NCBI GenBank assembly: GCA_033398695.1
Contig: CM065818.1
Coordinates: 35,984,001 to 36,048,000, forward strand
Direction of reading: 5' to 3'
Length of the DNA: 64,000 bases
DNA from: Orobanche coerulescens
Taxonomy: Eukaryota > Streptophyta > Magnoliopsida > Lamiales > Orobanchaceae
The notes under the pieces were generated by a model. That model worked only from the letters and a program-made list of their open reading frames with translations. It did no database searches and had not been told where the DNA came from. The position numbers were made by a program, and so were the translations under genes. The first letter of the stretch is position 1. Every line of letters starts with the position of its first letter. Positions 1-11,159 of the stretch are shown in pieces.

Positions 1-207
1 GAAAACTCATTTGGCATGTTTGAACTTCACATCTTCTAGATTGCTACTATATGTCTTGTTAGAAGTTCGAAAGTAAAATTTCTTTGTTTAATTTGAAAAA
101 AATATCATGTAGACGTAAAATCATAGAAACCTTGATTATTGTGGCAAGTCGTTTGGAGGTCGCATCAATGGCACTTAAAAAACTGCAATGCCCCTCCTCA
201 GAAGACT
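1..207. other. unassigned flank
   Basis: No open frame, repeat or known motif was seen here. It is AT-rich sequence leading up to the first MITE. Confidence 0.5.
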
Positions 208-824
208 GGTTAGAGTAGGGCTGTCAAACGGATAATATGGAGCCGGATATGGCCATATCCGTATCCGGATCCGGCATTTAGTAAAGGTAACCGAATTCGT
301 ATTCGGATTCGAAAATATCCAGACGGACCGGATACGGATCATATCTGGCGGATGCTATCCGGATACGCCACTTTTTTTTGAATCTTCAAAAAATTAATGG
401 AGGAGGAGGGATTTGAACCCTCGTGAATCTCCTTCTCCTTACCAAATTCCTAATGTCAATACCACTTGGGCTAGCTGACCTGATTGTTGTGTTAGAAAGA
501 GAAATAACTAATAAGTAAATATAACTTATACCACATGTTTATATTTTAATATTGAGAAATAAAGAACGAAGACATGTGACAAAGTATTATGGGAGTAGCA
601 TGCTTATATTTTGTAATTATATATTAAAATTATATATTATATATAATTAATTTCGGATACGGATGCGCATATATCCATATCCGTATCCGGAATCTTCGGA
701 TACAGATAATATTCGTATCCTTTTTTTCGGATATAGATAATATCCGCTTTTTCCGGATACGAATACAGATATTTCGGACGAATATCGGATTTTTCGAATT
801 TTTTTTGACAGCCCAAGGTTAGAG
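208..824. mobile_element. hAT-like MITE with 8-bp TSDs
   Basis: The element is 216-816 (601 bp). It starts TAGGGCTGTCAAA and its other end, read in reverse, starts TTGGGCTGTCAAA, giving 13-bp terminal inverted repeats with one mismatch. It is flanked by exact 8-bp copies of GGTTAGAG (208-215 and 817-824), the TSD length of hAT transposons. Both subterminal zones (about 235-380 and 655-790) are packed with variants of CGGATA, TATCCG and ATCCGGAT in both orientations, as expected for arrayed transposase-binding sites. There is no transposase, so it is non-autonomous. A tRNA-like relic lies inside. Confidence 0.85.
399..480 (-). other. degenerate tRNA-like sequence (pol III A and B boxes)
   Basis: Read on the minus strand, this 82-nt block has an A-box-like TAGCCCAAGTGG near its 5' end and a B-box-like GGTTCAAATCC about 50 nt later, at tRNA spacing and with the length of a class II (Ser/Leu) tRNA. 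The two ends do not pair into an acceptor stem, so it is not a working tRNA gene. It is best read as a tRNA relic or SINE head embedded in the MITE. No SINE tail or TSD was found for it. Confidence 0.5.
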
Positions 825-1213
825 ACCTATCATCTTAATTCTCCTTTTCTGGTAATGTTAAAAACTAGTAGTATGTCATCAAGTGTAATGTCCATATCAA
901 GGCACTAAAATAGTTTGTTTGGTACAACTAATTGTTTTGCATAGTTATGGTGGAGTGGATGAAGATGGTTATAGTAACCAAATAATTAAACTTAAAGCTA
1001 CATTAATGAAATCTTATATAAATATATTTCGAGTGACTCAGATCATTTGAACTTTAATCCCCATGGTGTTTGGTACAACCCTTTTTTTTATTTTTTTTTG
1101 GAATCTGGAATTCATCTCGTTTGATCTGCAATTTCGAAGTCGAAAGTACACTCTGAAACAACAATACAAAACCTATCATGTCACTCTATATAGGAGAAAA
1201 AAGCACCAATTCT
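825..1213. other. unassigned AT-rich spacer
   Basis: No coding potential or element ends were recognised between the MITE and the foldback element. Confidence 0.5.
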
Positions 1214-1856
1214 CGTAAAGTTTGGAGAGTTTGATGCACGCAGTGCAATGTTTGTCTCACCCGTCAATTTTAGTTCTATAGTTTCAAAAAAATAGCGTGC
1301 AAAGGACTTTTGCCCAAAATTGACCTTGACTGTTGATGTGGCATTGAAGTCAACGAATCAAGGCTATTGTTGGCTGTCATCTTATCAAATTTTATAAATA
1401 AAAAGGAAAAATAAAATACTAATTCCAAAAACTAAAAAAAAAGGAAAATAAATTTAAAAGTCAAATAAAAATTAAAAAAAGCATAAATAAAATGAAAAAG
1501 AGTCGTAGACTGTTATAGTGACAGATTCAGAATTAGGACTCGTCAGTGAACTTGGGAAAAATGGGAATGAGAGGTGGTTTATGTGCAGTTGGTTTTTTTT
1601 TTTTGAGGGAAAGTTGGCGCCACTAAGGCCCATTTATGGATTTATGATTTTTTTTCTAATTTTTATTTGACTTTTTTAATTTATTTTCTATTTTCTTTTT
1701 AGTTTATGGAATTATAATTTTTTTTCTTTTTGTTTATAAAATTTAACGAGATGACAGTCAACAATGACCTTGACTCGTTGACTTCGATGCCACATCAGCA
1801 ATCAAGGTCAATTTTGGGCCAAAAGTCCTTTGCATGCTATTTTTTTGGAATTTTAG

Positions 1857-2117
1857 TGAGCCATCATATCATACCAACCTCAACAACTCCATCTAGAAAC
1901 CACCATTGTTGAATTGTCCAAACTCACCTACCACACCAAACCCACCAAACCCATATACTATCCTCCTGTTACTTGCATTTTAAGACTTGTTATTTGCATT
2001 TAAGGGCCTCTAGGATTAGTATAAATAGGTCTATCTATTCCCTTGTAATATCATCTTGAGTTGAATAAAAACAAGTGAGTTATATTTTAGAGAGAGTTCT
2101 CTCTTATTCATGAGCCA
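1857..2117 (+). repeat. 5' LTR of element A
   Basis: A 261-bp LTR beginning TGAGCCA and ending TGAGCCA. It matches 6957-7042 plus 20336-20500 with scattered differences. A TATA-like ATAAATAG lies near 2022-2029, followed by CT-rich sequence, consistent with a short U3-R-U5. Confidence 0.9.
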
Positions 2118-2123
2118 TATTTT

Positions 2124-2135
2124 TGGTACCGGAGC
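2124..2135 (+). other. primer-binding site of element A
   Basis: TGGTACCGGAGC lies 6 nt after the LTR. It differs at two positions from TGGTATCAGAGC, the usual site pairing with the 3' end of plant initiator tRNA-Met. Confidence 0.75.
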
Positions 2136-2747
2136 AAGTTCGTAGATCCCGGAGTTGAGTTTGAGTGAAAAATCAACGGAAAGTTGAGTGTATTTTTTTG
2201 GTGAGAAAGAGAGTCGTCTGCCAAAAACTCCACTTTGCGGCCATCTTTTTACAAAACTAACGGCGCCATCACGTCCAGAACGTCGAAAAAACTTGGGAAC
2301 CCAAGTTTTGCGTCCAACGGAGCCTCCACCCGTCGCCACGAAGGTCACCGAAAAATTCGCCGAAAAATTTCTCGTAGCCGAGAAATTTGCCGGAAAAATT
2401 CCAGTCGCCGGAAAGTGCAGAGCTACCGCCGGACCGCCGCCGGGCCACTGCCGGAAAAACTGTCGGAAATTTGAGGTTGAAGACGGCACCACGTCACCAT
2501 CCACGTCATTGTGCCACACACCGTCAACCACTCTTTTCACGCCACGTGTCAAGAGAGCCACCTTAGCGCCACCTCACTGCCACGCCACATCACTGCCACT
2601 CACTGCGTCATCAGACATAGTTTGACCAGTCAAATTCTGACCAGTCATAGTCAGATTTGACCCGGAAAAAAAAACTGTGGTTGCAGATAATCTGACCCTC
2701 CACATCAGAAACGAATTATTTTTTTACGAATTTATTCATTTTTCAAC
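2136..2747 (+). other. untranslated leader of element A
   Basis: A leader of about 610 bp between the primer-binding site and gag. Its middle is rich in repeated GCCGAAAAATTT- and GCCGGA-like words, which open long frames on both strands. Those frames have no gag-like or other recognisable content and are treated as chance. Confidence 0.6.
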
Positions 2748-3640
2748 ATGCCTCCGCGAAGACAACCTCTACGAGACATTGAAATGGCAGACATGCGGAG
2801 ACAAATTCAGGAACTCCAAAATGCTTTGCAAGCCCAACAAGTCTTGTTAAACGAACGCCAACAAGAAGATGGAGAATATTTAAGTGATTCCTCAACACCT
2901 AGAAATCATCGTCCCCAAAGACCACCAGCCAGACGTGATGACATCAAAGTTGACATTCCTAACTTTGAGAAAGACTTCAACCAGATGATATCATCGATTG
3001 GCTTCAGACAGTCGAAAGGATGTTTGAATACAAGGAGATTCCAGAAGAGAAAAATGTGAAGATTATTGCTGTGAAATTAAAGAAACATGCTTCCATTTGG
3101 TGGGAAAATCTTAAGAAAAGGCGAGACCGAGAAGGAAAAAGCAATATCAAAACATGGGAAAAAATGCGAAAGGAATTAACTAGAATGTTCCTTCCTCCCC
3201 AATACTACCAAGACAAATTCATCCAACTGCAAAATCTTCATCAGAAGAATTTATCAGTCGAAGACTACACAAGAGAATTTGAGAAGCTGATGATGCAGTG
3301 TGATATACAAGAAAAAGAGGAGCAAACGATTGCTAGATATCTTGGAGGATTAAACACTGATATTGTTGATCGTGTTGAACTTCAAAATATTGGTCGTTAG
3401 AGGATGTTATTCATCTTGATACACGAGTAGAGAAGCAGTTCCCCAAAAGATCCACATATAAATTTCTTTTCCCAGCAAATCAACCACATTACACTCGAAA
3501 ACCACCTACCAACCAACGAAGTTCTTCCAACCAACCCCCTTCCAAACCCATTTCTACAGAAACCAAAACCAAGCCCATCAAATGCTTTAAATGCCAAGGT
3601 TTTGGTCACATTGCTTCCAACTGTCCAAATCGGAGAACTA
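2748..3640 (+). pseudogene. gag of element A (frameshifted)
   Basis: The ATG at 2748 opens a coiled-coil-rich N-terminus (repeated Q/E/R, roughly residues 10-45). The frame shifts near 2985 and continues as a typical retrotransposon gag block with SIWWENL, RMFLPPQYYQ and a VEDYTREFE segment. A second shift falls near 3398. A CCHC zinc knuckle, CFKCQGFGHIASNC, lies at about 3582-3623 and would bind genomic RNA in the particle. A single base change at each of two sites is enough to explain the breaks. It is the capsid and nucleocapsid part of the polyprotein. Confidence 0.85.
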
Positions 3641-4345
3641 TTACAATTATCAAAGGAGAAGCCTATGAAGTATTTGAAGAATATGAGACTCGAGGAGAAT
3701 CTGAAGGAGAATATAACTCCGATCCAATATACGATGAAGAAGTTACTGTTGCTGACCACGATGAATCTTTAGTAATCATACGAAGCTTACATACAATAAC
3801 CATAAACGAAGAACCTTGGTTGAGGCGCAATATTTTCCACACCCGTTGCACTTGTGCTAAAAAAATTTGTGATGTCATTATCGATAATGGAAGTTGCGAA
3901 AATGCCGTTTCGAGTTACATGGTAGAAAAGTTGGATCTACCAACCCAGATTCATCCACACCCCTACAAGTTGCATTGGCTCAATAAAGGAAGTACAGTAA
4001 AAGTTGACAAACGATGCCTTGTGACATTTTCTATTGGTTAGAAGTACCAGGATCAGGTTTGGTGTGATGTTTTGCCTATGGATGCCTGTCATCTTCTCCT
4101 AGGTAGACCATGGCAATATTATCGTTAAGTACTTTATGACGATTATGCAAACACCTACTACTCTTTTGTCAAAGATGGAGTAAAAATCAAGCTAGCTACT
4201 CTGCCGCCGAGTGAGCTTGATAAAAACCAGAATAAAGTCAAACCGTTGGTGTCCCCAGTCATGAAGGAACAACTGAAAGAAGCTGTAGAGGAAGTTCAAA
4301 CCATGAGCTTTATTCTATTATTCGAGTCAAATAAGGAGACTACTA
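3641..4345 (+). pseudogene. aspartic protease region of element A
   Basis: This reads on from the zinc knuckle through an acidic linker to a retropepsin-like core with VIIDNGS at about 3876-3896, where plant gypsy proteases usually have DSGS or DGGS. Further on is the MDACHLLLGRPW block typical of this family, near 4079-4112. In-frame stops at about 4039 and 4126 interrupt it. Its role would be to cut the gag-pol polyprotein. Confidence 0.8.
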
Positions 4346-5680
4346 TTCAAGTAGAAATTAAACAACTACTTGAGGAGTTTCCCGATGTGCTAATAAAAGA
4401 AATTCCATCTGGACTGTCTCCAATGCGAGACATCCAACACGCCATTGATTTCATTCCAGGAGCAGTGATTCCAAACAAACCAGCCTACAGAATGAGTCCT
4501 CAGGAACATGCTGAAATTCAAAGTCAAGTAGAAGGACTATTAAAAAAAGGATTAATACATGAAAGTGTTAGTCCATGTGCGGTTCGTGCCATTCTAGTCC
4601 CTAAGAAAGACGGAAGCTGGAGAATGTGTGCTGATAGTCAGAATGTCAACAAAATTACCATAAAGTATAGATTTCCAATTCACAGAATTGATGATTTCCT
4701 AGATCGGATACATGGTTCCACAATCTTTTCAAAGATTAATCTTCGAAGTGGATACTACCAGATCAGAATTCGACCCGGAGATGAATGGAAGACTGCCTTT
4801 AAAACTAGAGATGGTCTTTATAAATGGACAGTTATGCCTTTTGGGTTGTCCAATGCCCCGAGTACATACATGAGTCTCATGAATCAAGTCTTTCGACCGT
4901 TTATTGGTAAATTTGTCGTCGTCTATTTTGATGACATTCTGATCTTTAGCAAGGACAAAAAAGAACATTTGGATCATATTCGGCAAGTGCTACAGACTCT
5001 TCGTGAACAGAAACTCTATACCAATTTGAAGAAATGTTCTTTCTTAACCAATGAAGTTACTTTCTTGGATACATCATCACATCCGAAGGCAAACGGGTAG
5101 ATCCTGAAAAGATAGAAGCACGATCAATACGTGAGGTGAGAAGTTTCCATGGATTAGCCTCCTTTTATAGAAGATTCATCAAAAACTTCAGCATAGTTGC
5201 CGCTCCGCTCACAAATTATATCAAAGGAGACAAGTTTCAATGGACTGAGGCCGAGCAGAAAAGTTTTGACAAGATGAAGAAATGTTTGACTGAAGCACCA
5301 GTATTAGCCCTTCCCAATTTTGATCAAGTATTTGAAGTTAGCTGTGATGCTTCCCACATTAGAATTGGTGTTGTTCTAAGTCAAGAAGGTCATCCTATAA
5401 CCTTCTTCAGTGAAAATCTTAACAATGCAAAATTTCGATATTCAACATACGACAAGGAGTTTTATGCAATTGTTCGTGCCTTGCACCATTAGAGTCAATA
5501 CCCGTTGAATAAAGAATTCAATATTTATTCTGATCATGAAGCTTTAAAACATTTGAACTCTCAACAGAAGATTAGCCGTCGACATGCTGCTTGGAGTGAG
5601 TTTTTACAGTCTTATCCATTTCTAATCAAACACAAGGCTGGGGTTCAAAATATTATTGCAGATGCCCTCAGTAGGCGTCA
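4346..5680 (+). pseudogene. reverse transcriptase and RNase H of element A
   Basis: RT begins with the [10 protein letters not shown] block and has [28 protein letters not shown] and the catalytic YFDD at 4924-4935, so the active site is intact. The frame breaks near 5085. RNase H follows, with a [13 protein letters not shown] block, the [15 protein letters not shown] block, and a stop at about 5490 where this family has Trp. The domain closes at IIADALSRRH near 5680. It converts element RNA to cDNA. It is now broken by one shift and one stop. Confidence 0.88.
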
Positions 5681-5699
5681 TACTCTACTTTCTACCCTC

Positions 5700-6922
5700 C
5701 AAACAAAACTAGTTGGCTTTGAAATGATAAAAGAGTTGTACCCAGATGATCGTGACTTCCAGAAAATCTGGGATACTACTGAAGTGCAATCCTCCAAAGA
5801 TTACTACAGGCATGAAGGATTTTTATTCAAAGGGAAGACTTTGTGTATTCCTCAATGTTCACTGCGAGAAGCCATTATATGGGAATCCCATGATGGAGGA
5901 TTAGAGGGACACTTTGGCCGAGACAAAACTGTGGCGCTGGTCAAAGAAAATTTCTATTGGCTGAGGCTGGAAAGAGACATAAACTGGCATATTCAAAGAT
6001 GCAGAATTTGTCACTTGGCTAAATCCAAAAGCCAAAACACTGGGTTATATATGCCACTTCCAGTACTAGAGTCACCTTGGGAAGACGTTAGCATGGATTT
6101 CATTCTAGGACTTCCACGAACTCAATGTCAGAAGGATTCCATTATGGTCGTGGTAGACAGGTTTTCAAAGATGGCCCATTTTATCCCTTTTCAGAAGACT
6201 AATGATACTGTTCAAACTGCTGATTTGTATTTCAAGGAAATAGTTCGTCTTCATGGAATTCCAAAAACTATCACTTCTGATAGAGATGTGAAGTTTTTAA
6301 GCCACTTTTGTAGAACCTTATGGAAGAATATGGGAACTAAGCTTCAGTTCAATAGTGCTAGTCATCCACAGATAGATGGGCATACAGAAGATGTCAACCG
6401 CATATTAGGAAATCTACTTCGAAGTTTTGTTGGTAAAAACTTGAAACAATTGGATCTTATTCTCGCTCAAGTTGAATTTGCTTACAACAATTCAACTAAT
6501 CAAGCCACTGGAAATGCCCTTTTGAAGTAATATATGGCACACATCCGCTAAGTCCACTTGACTTGACTCCTTCTATAGATAAACAACAGTTCAGTTCAGA
6601 TGCAGATAGTAGAGCAATGGAGATCAAGAAACTTTATGAACAAATCCAAAAGAATATTCAAGAACAAAATTCCAAGTATAAAACTCAGTGTGACAAACAT
6701 AGGAAGCATCTAATTTTTAAAGTTGGAGATTTGGTTTGGATTCATCTGCGAAAAGAACGATTTCCAAAAAAACCAAATGCTAAATTATCTCCTAGAGCTG
6801 ATGGCTCATTCAGAATTATCAAGAAAATCAATGACAATGCTTACAAGGTAGAACTACCTGGAACATATGGTGTTTCTGCAACTTTCAACGTTGCTGATCT
6901 TTCAACCTATGAAGCATATTAA
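5700..6922 (+). pseudogene. integrase of element A
   Basis: The N-terminal HHCC finger (HDGG...GHFG...CRICHLAK) is followed by a catalytic core with Asp in SMDFI, Asp in SDRD and Glu in DGHTED. The last two are 35 residues apart, so the D,D35E triad is intact. A frameshift lies near 6525. The C-terminus carries KVGDLVWIHLRKERFP and ATFNVADLS, a GPY/F-type block, and stops at about 6920. No chromodomain follows. Confidence 0.87.
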
Positions 6923-6944
6923 ACTCGAGTGCGAGTTCTCTCTA

Positions 6945-7042
6945 ACCCGGGGAGTATGAGCCAGCATTTCATACCAACCCCAACAACTCCATCTAGAAAC
7001 CACCATTGTTGAATTGTCCAAACCCACCTACCACACCAAACC
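6945..7042 (+). repeat. polypurine tract and first part of 3' LTR of element A
   Basis: CCCGGGGAG just before 6957 is the likely plus-strand primer. The LTR restarts with TGAGCCA at 6957 and runs to 7042, where element B interrupts it. The rest is at 20336-20500. AAACC at 7038-7042 is duplicated at 20331-20335. Confidence 0.9.
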
Positions 7043-7261
7043 TGTAATATCCGGGGGAATTTTTTTTTTCTTTCGTTTCTACTGTTGGGTTGTACATATT
7101 CATTTGGAATTGTACAAGAGCTATTGTATATGACTCATACAATGTATATTGTATTGGGATATTTCGAAATCGAAATATTTGTACTTATCGTCGGTATTAT
7201 GTTGCCGATTGGATGTTGCTTGGTGAGTTTGGAGTTTGATTTTTTGGCTAAGTATATTGAA

Positions 7262-7566
7262 CATAACGTACGCTACATGCATAACATTACGCACGTTAAG
7301 GGTGGCAGGTTACGTACGTTAAACCATGTTGGTTACGTACGTACCACAGGATATCTGATCGCATCTGACTTTCGGCATGTGGGGCCGAACGTGATTGGAT
7401 CATGTTGTCCTTTCGAGGTAGCCAAGTCAACGAGCATTACGTACATAATGCTTATGCTAATAACGTACGTAATACATGGTTCGTTTTGAGGCAGTGAGTT
7501 CTGGTAGGACTTAACGTACGCTACGTACAGGTGATAACGTACGTTTGACATATAACGTACGTTAAC
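7262..7566. repeat. cluster of CGTACG near-palindromes in LTR B
   Basis: About ten copies of a core such as TAACGTACGTTA, TTACGTACGTAC or TAACGTACGCTA lie in 300 bp, just upstream of a TATA-like site. The position in U3 suggests regulatory or protein-binding sites. That role is inferred. The same array is in the 3' LTR, split by the CACTA (13435-13509 and 16871-17095). Confidence 0.7.
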
Positions 7567-7570
7567 TGGG

Positions 7571-7578
7571 TTATATAG
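7571..7578 (+). promoter_or_regulatory. TATA-like site in LTR B
   Basis: TTATATAG lies just after the palindrome cluster and about 70 bp before CT-rich sequence that could hold the transcription start. Placement fits a U3 promoter. There is no direct evidence of use. Confidence 0.45.
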
Positions 7579-8964
7579 TGGCCGTAATGCGATGTACAGA
7601 TTATAAAAACATATTTCGTCTTTCATTTCTTCACAACCCATTTTTTATTTCTCTCCCTAGAAATCATCCCTCTGTATTCCTTAGTATATTCCAGCCTCTT
7701 CCAACGTGATTTGGAGCTTCATAGCTTGGATTGGAGCTTGGGAGCTTGAAGATTGGAGTGTTTCTTGAGGGTTTGAGGTTGTTCTTCACTTCCAAGAGGT
7801 ATGCTGGCTAATCTTGTGTTTAACTCGAGATTATGATGATGTTGTGGTCGATTAGTTCGTGTATTGATGAGTTGTTGGAGGATAGTATAATTGTTCATAG
7901 TTTTATGAACTTATGATAAAGAATATGGTGATTATGGATTGAGGCTCATTGTGTTCTTGATGTTTGAGAATACTTGGAGATTATAATCATGTCTAGGAAG
8001 AGTTATTTTAAGATTGCTAGATGATTAACATAGCCTTGAGATGATTATTATTATTGGTTGTGTTCTTGAGAGATTTTAACCATTTTAGTATAGAATTATG
8101 ATGAGTTATGTGATAATTATCATAATATTGAAATGGTTAAGTTAATCTTGTTGATTAATCTGATATTTTTGAGGAATTGGTGATTGATATTGGTAGAGAC
8201 ATGAAGTTTGTTGTGTTGATGATGTTCTTGAGGTATTGATGATGATATTGGTGATATTATCGTTTTGAGATGATTAATATGATGTTGTTCTTAATGATTC
8301 TTGTTGAATTCTTTTCACAAGTGTTAAGAACATTATGATCACGTTAATTGATCATTGAGATGATTAGAGGATGTTAGAATTCATAGTTGAGAACTATGAT
8401 ATTCGTTTGAGGAGTTTGATCGATTTGTGTTGGAATCGGGGTTATATATTGTGTTCAATCGATATTGTGTTATTGAAAGAATTGCATTTCATTCAAGGTT
8501 GTTCAAGTTCTTTTGATCGTCGGAGGACGCCATTCATCGTTCGTTGGAGGATTTCATCGCCTTCGGTTTGAGGCAAGTTTTATACTTGTGCTAGTCAATG
8601 AGATTAATGTTATCATATATGTGTATGAATGTGTTGTATCATTTCGAGACGTAGTCTCTTCATGATTTTCATTGATATTAAGGGATTGTTTGATACGATA
8701 CCCTTCAGCAATTATGCCAAATATTATTATTGTTCGTTAATGGCCGGTTTAAGGCATTGAGACCCTTGTTGTCGATAGCCGGTTCGCGGTATCGATGTTT
8801 CGATTGTTGTTGTTGATATTGATGTCCGATTAAGACATCGATAGGAATGTTGCTACTGCTATTGGTGTTTTGCCATTGATGCTCATCGGCCGATTGAAGG
8901 CATTGACGTATTCGATTATCATCTTCGTTGTCGGTAACCGATTAAAGGTGCCGAGAAATACGTT

Positions 8965-9345
8965 GTGTCATTGTTATCGATTGGCCATTCTAAGGCAATC
9001 AAGGTATTAAATTGGGATTGTCGAGGACACTTCCCATCCGTAGTATTATTGTTATCGATCAGTCGTTCTAAGACAATCGAAGTATTGAATTGGGACTGTC
9101 GAGGATAATTCCCATCCGTTGAGTCGTTATCGATGTTCTAAGACAATCGAAGTATTGAATTGGGACCTTCGAGGATAATTCCCATCCGTTGAGTCATTAC
9201 CGATTGCTCGTTCTAAGACAATCGAGGTATTGAATTTGGACTATCGAGGACGGTTTCCATCCATTGTGTCGTTGTTATCGATTGGCCATTCCAAGGCAAT
9301 CGAAGTATTTGAATTGGGACCGCCGAGGATGGTGCCCATCCATAA
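8965..9345. repeat. degenerate 78-bp tandem array in LTR B
   Basis: Five units, each carrying CGATTGGCCRTTCTAAGGCA-like sequence, then a GAATTGGGAC block, then TCCCATCCGT. Unit length varies by small indels. The 3' LTR has the matching array at about 18517-18895. Confidence 0.75.
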
Positions 9346-9633
9346 GTTATTATAGTCATGTTGGCCGTCTCAAGGCAACATCCTATCATTCTTGTGAATT
9401 CGATAATTTTGTGATCGTTGCCATTTATGATTAATTGTATTTGGAGGCTAGTATCGGCTAGTGCTCGATGGGTAAGTTTGGGTCTTGAACCTTCGCGGTT
9501 GGTTTCTCAACACCTACGGTTCAGTAGGTCAAGGTAACTGGGTGATCTCATTATGGGTAAGTCTGGGGCTTGAACTTATCGCACTTGGTTCCCCGGCACC
9601 TACAGTTTAGCAGGTCACTGTTATTGGATGACC

Positions 9634-9905
9634 TCATTGTGATATGGCTTCGTTCCGTGGCTTCGTCCCTCATTGTGATACAGATTCATGTCGTGGCTTC
9701 GGCCCTCATTGTGATACGGCTTCGTGTTGTGGCTTCGGCCCTCATTGTGATACGGCTTCGTGTCGTGGCTTCGGCCCTCATTGTGATACAGCTTCGTGCA
9801 GTGGTTTCGGCCCTCATTGTGATACGCTTCGTGCCGTGGCTTTGGCCCTCATTGTGATACGGCTTCGTGCCGTGGCTTCGGCCCTCATGTGATACGATTT
9901 CGGGC
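9634..9905. repeat. 36-bp minisatellite in LTR B (about 7 units)
   Basis: Units of the form CTCATTGTGATACGGCTTCG followed by TGCCGTGGCTTCGGCC. The period of 36 is a multiple of three, so several frames stay open and give false proteins rich in Gly-Pro-His-Cys or Ala-Leu-Ile-Val. The 3' LTR holds about 9 units (19178-19510). Confidence 0.85.
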
Positions 9906-10715
9906 TGTTTGGCTTCGGGCCATTGTGATGATTTGCAGCTTCAGCTGAGTGGCTTTCAGGCTATTGTGACATTTTGCAGCTTCGGCTTAGTGGCTTTTAG
10001 GCCATGTGTGATATATTGGTGTTTCAGTTGGAGCCTTCGGGCATTGTGATTCGTATCTATTTCAGCTTTGGTTTGGGTTTACCTTCGGGTAATTCGTTGT
10101 TGTGTTCTATTTTTATGATTCGCCATTGGGCACTTGTGTTCTAACCTGTTGAGCAGGTATTGATCGTATGCCATGGGCATAGTGTTTCACGAATGTTCGG
10201 TTCTTACCTTGGTTTGTGAGCATCTCGTATTACCATTGTTGTACCGTTTATTTTACCTTTGGATGCATATCATATTGTACATGTATTTGATCATTATATG
10301 GATGACTGACCCCGTGGGGGCGGAACATGTTCTCATGTTTCAGGTGTTTGCGAGGAGAAAGTTGAGACACAGGGGCATGACGATGTCGACGAGGCATTCA
10401 AGCGATACTAGTACCGAGTTGTTTCAGTGTACATGTTGTACAGTTATTTTGGAGTGTTCTCCATTTTGTCGGTTGTTATCATTCCGTGTTATTCTAGCGA
10501 GGCTTGTGGATGTTGTATTTTTATTTTGTCCATGTAGGCCATCGTTGTCATTGAAACTCCACATCAGAATATTTTGTCAGATATCATAGTAGGGACTGCG
10601 ATTTTCCTTGTTTGTCAGCTTGATGTATTTTAGTCCGGTTCGCCTGGTGGATTTCACGTTGTGGGGTCCACAACACTGTAATAACCCAATGGGATTTTAG
10701 GGGTGTTACATAAGA

Positions 10716-10727
10716 TGGTATCAGAGA
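10716..10727 (+). other. primer-binding site of element B
   Basis: TGGTATCAGAGA begins 5 nt after the LTR and matches the initiator tRNA-Met type site TGGTATCAGAGC at 11 of 12 positions. Confidence 0.9.
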
Positions 10728-11159
10728 ATGGGTTGTGAGATACTATGATATGTGAGTTATGTGGCTCTACCGATACGGTCGTAGTGGGGCTGTCAGGTTA
10801 TGACAATCTGGACAGTCGGTTCTTGTGAGTCATGATAGTTGGACGACTGTATAAGTTATTCTTTCATCGAATCATCAGTGAGAACGTGTATCGCAAGACC
10901 TCAAAGCTTCGTATGACCTGTGTAAGGACTCGATTCTCTTTTATGTTCATACATTCATTATGTAATTGGTTATACATGTTTTTTCAAAAACTGTATGTGA
11001 CATTTGTGTTACGATTGATTCATGATTATTTGTTTTGGAGCGTGTGATCTCTGTATTGGCTATGATTAACATGATTGATGTGATTGTTTATCTGTTGAGT
11101 ATGTATACTCGTGTTTGGCTATTGACTTAGCATTCTGGATTGGCCGTTGAGGCATATTT

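Larger units (their letters stand above)
7043..10710 (+). repeat. 5' LTR of element B (3.67 kb)
   Basis: It runs from TGTAATATCC to GTGTTACA immediately before the primer-binding site. It contains, in order, a cluster of near-palindromic CGTACG words (7262-7566), a TATA-like site, a long AT-rich zone full of TGATGATG-like words, a 78-bp repeat array and a 36-bp minisatellite. No protein is encoded. The long frames at 9570-9892 are the minisatellite read through. Confidence 0.9.

Noticed and set aside
399..480. Functional tRNA gene on the minus strand
   Set aside because: A and B boxes are present, but the acceptor ends do not pair and no convincing anticodon arm could be drawn.
2031..2625. 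ORFs of 145-176 codons on both strands near the start of element A
   Set aside because: They lie in the LTR and leader, are low in complexity, overlap each other on opposite strands and lack any domain.
7085..7641. ORFs of 102-134 codons on both strands at the start of LTR B
   Set aside because: They are non-coding LTR sequence with CGTACG repeats. The same regions in the other LTR are interrupted differently.
9570..9892. Two overlapping frames of 82-95 codons with repeated Ser-Cys-Gly-Phe-Gly-Pro-His-type or Ala-Leu-Ile-Val units
   Set aside because: They are the 36-bp minisatellite of LTR B read in two frames. The length is a multiple of three, so frames stay open without selection.
9634..9905. 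CRISPR-like regular repeats of 36 bp
   Set aside because: The units are head to tail without unique spacers, in a plant LTR. This is a minisatellite.
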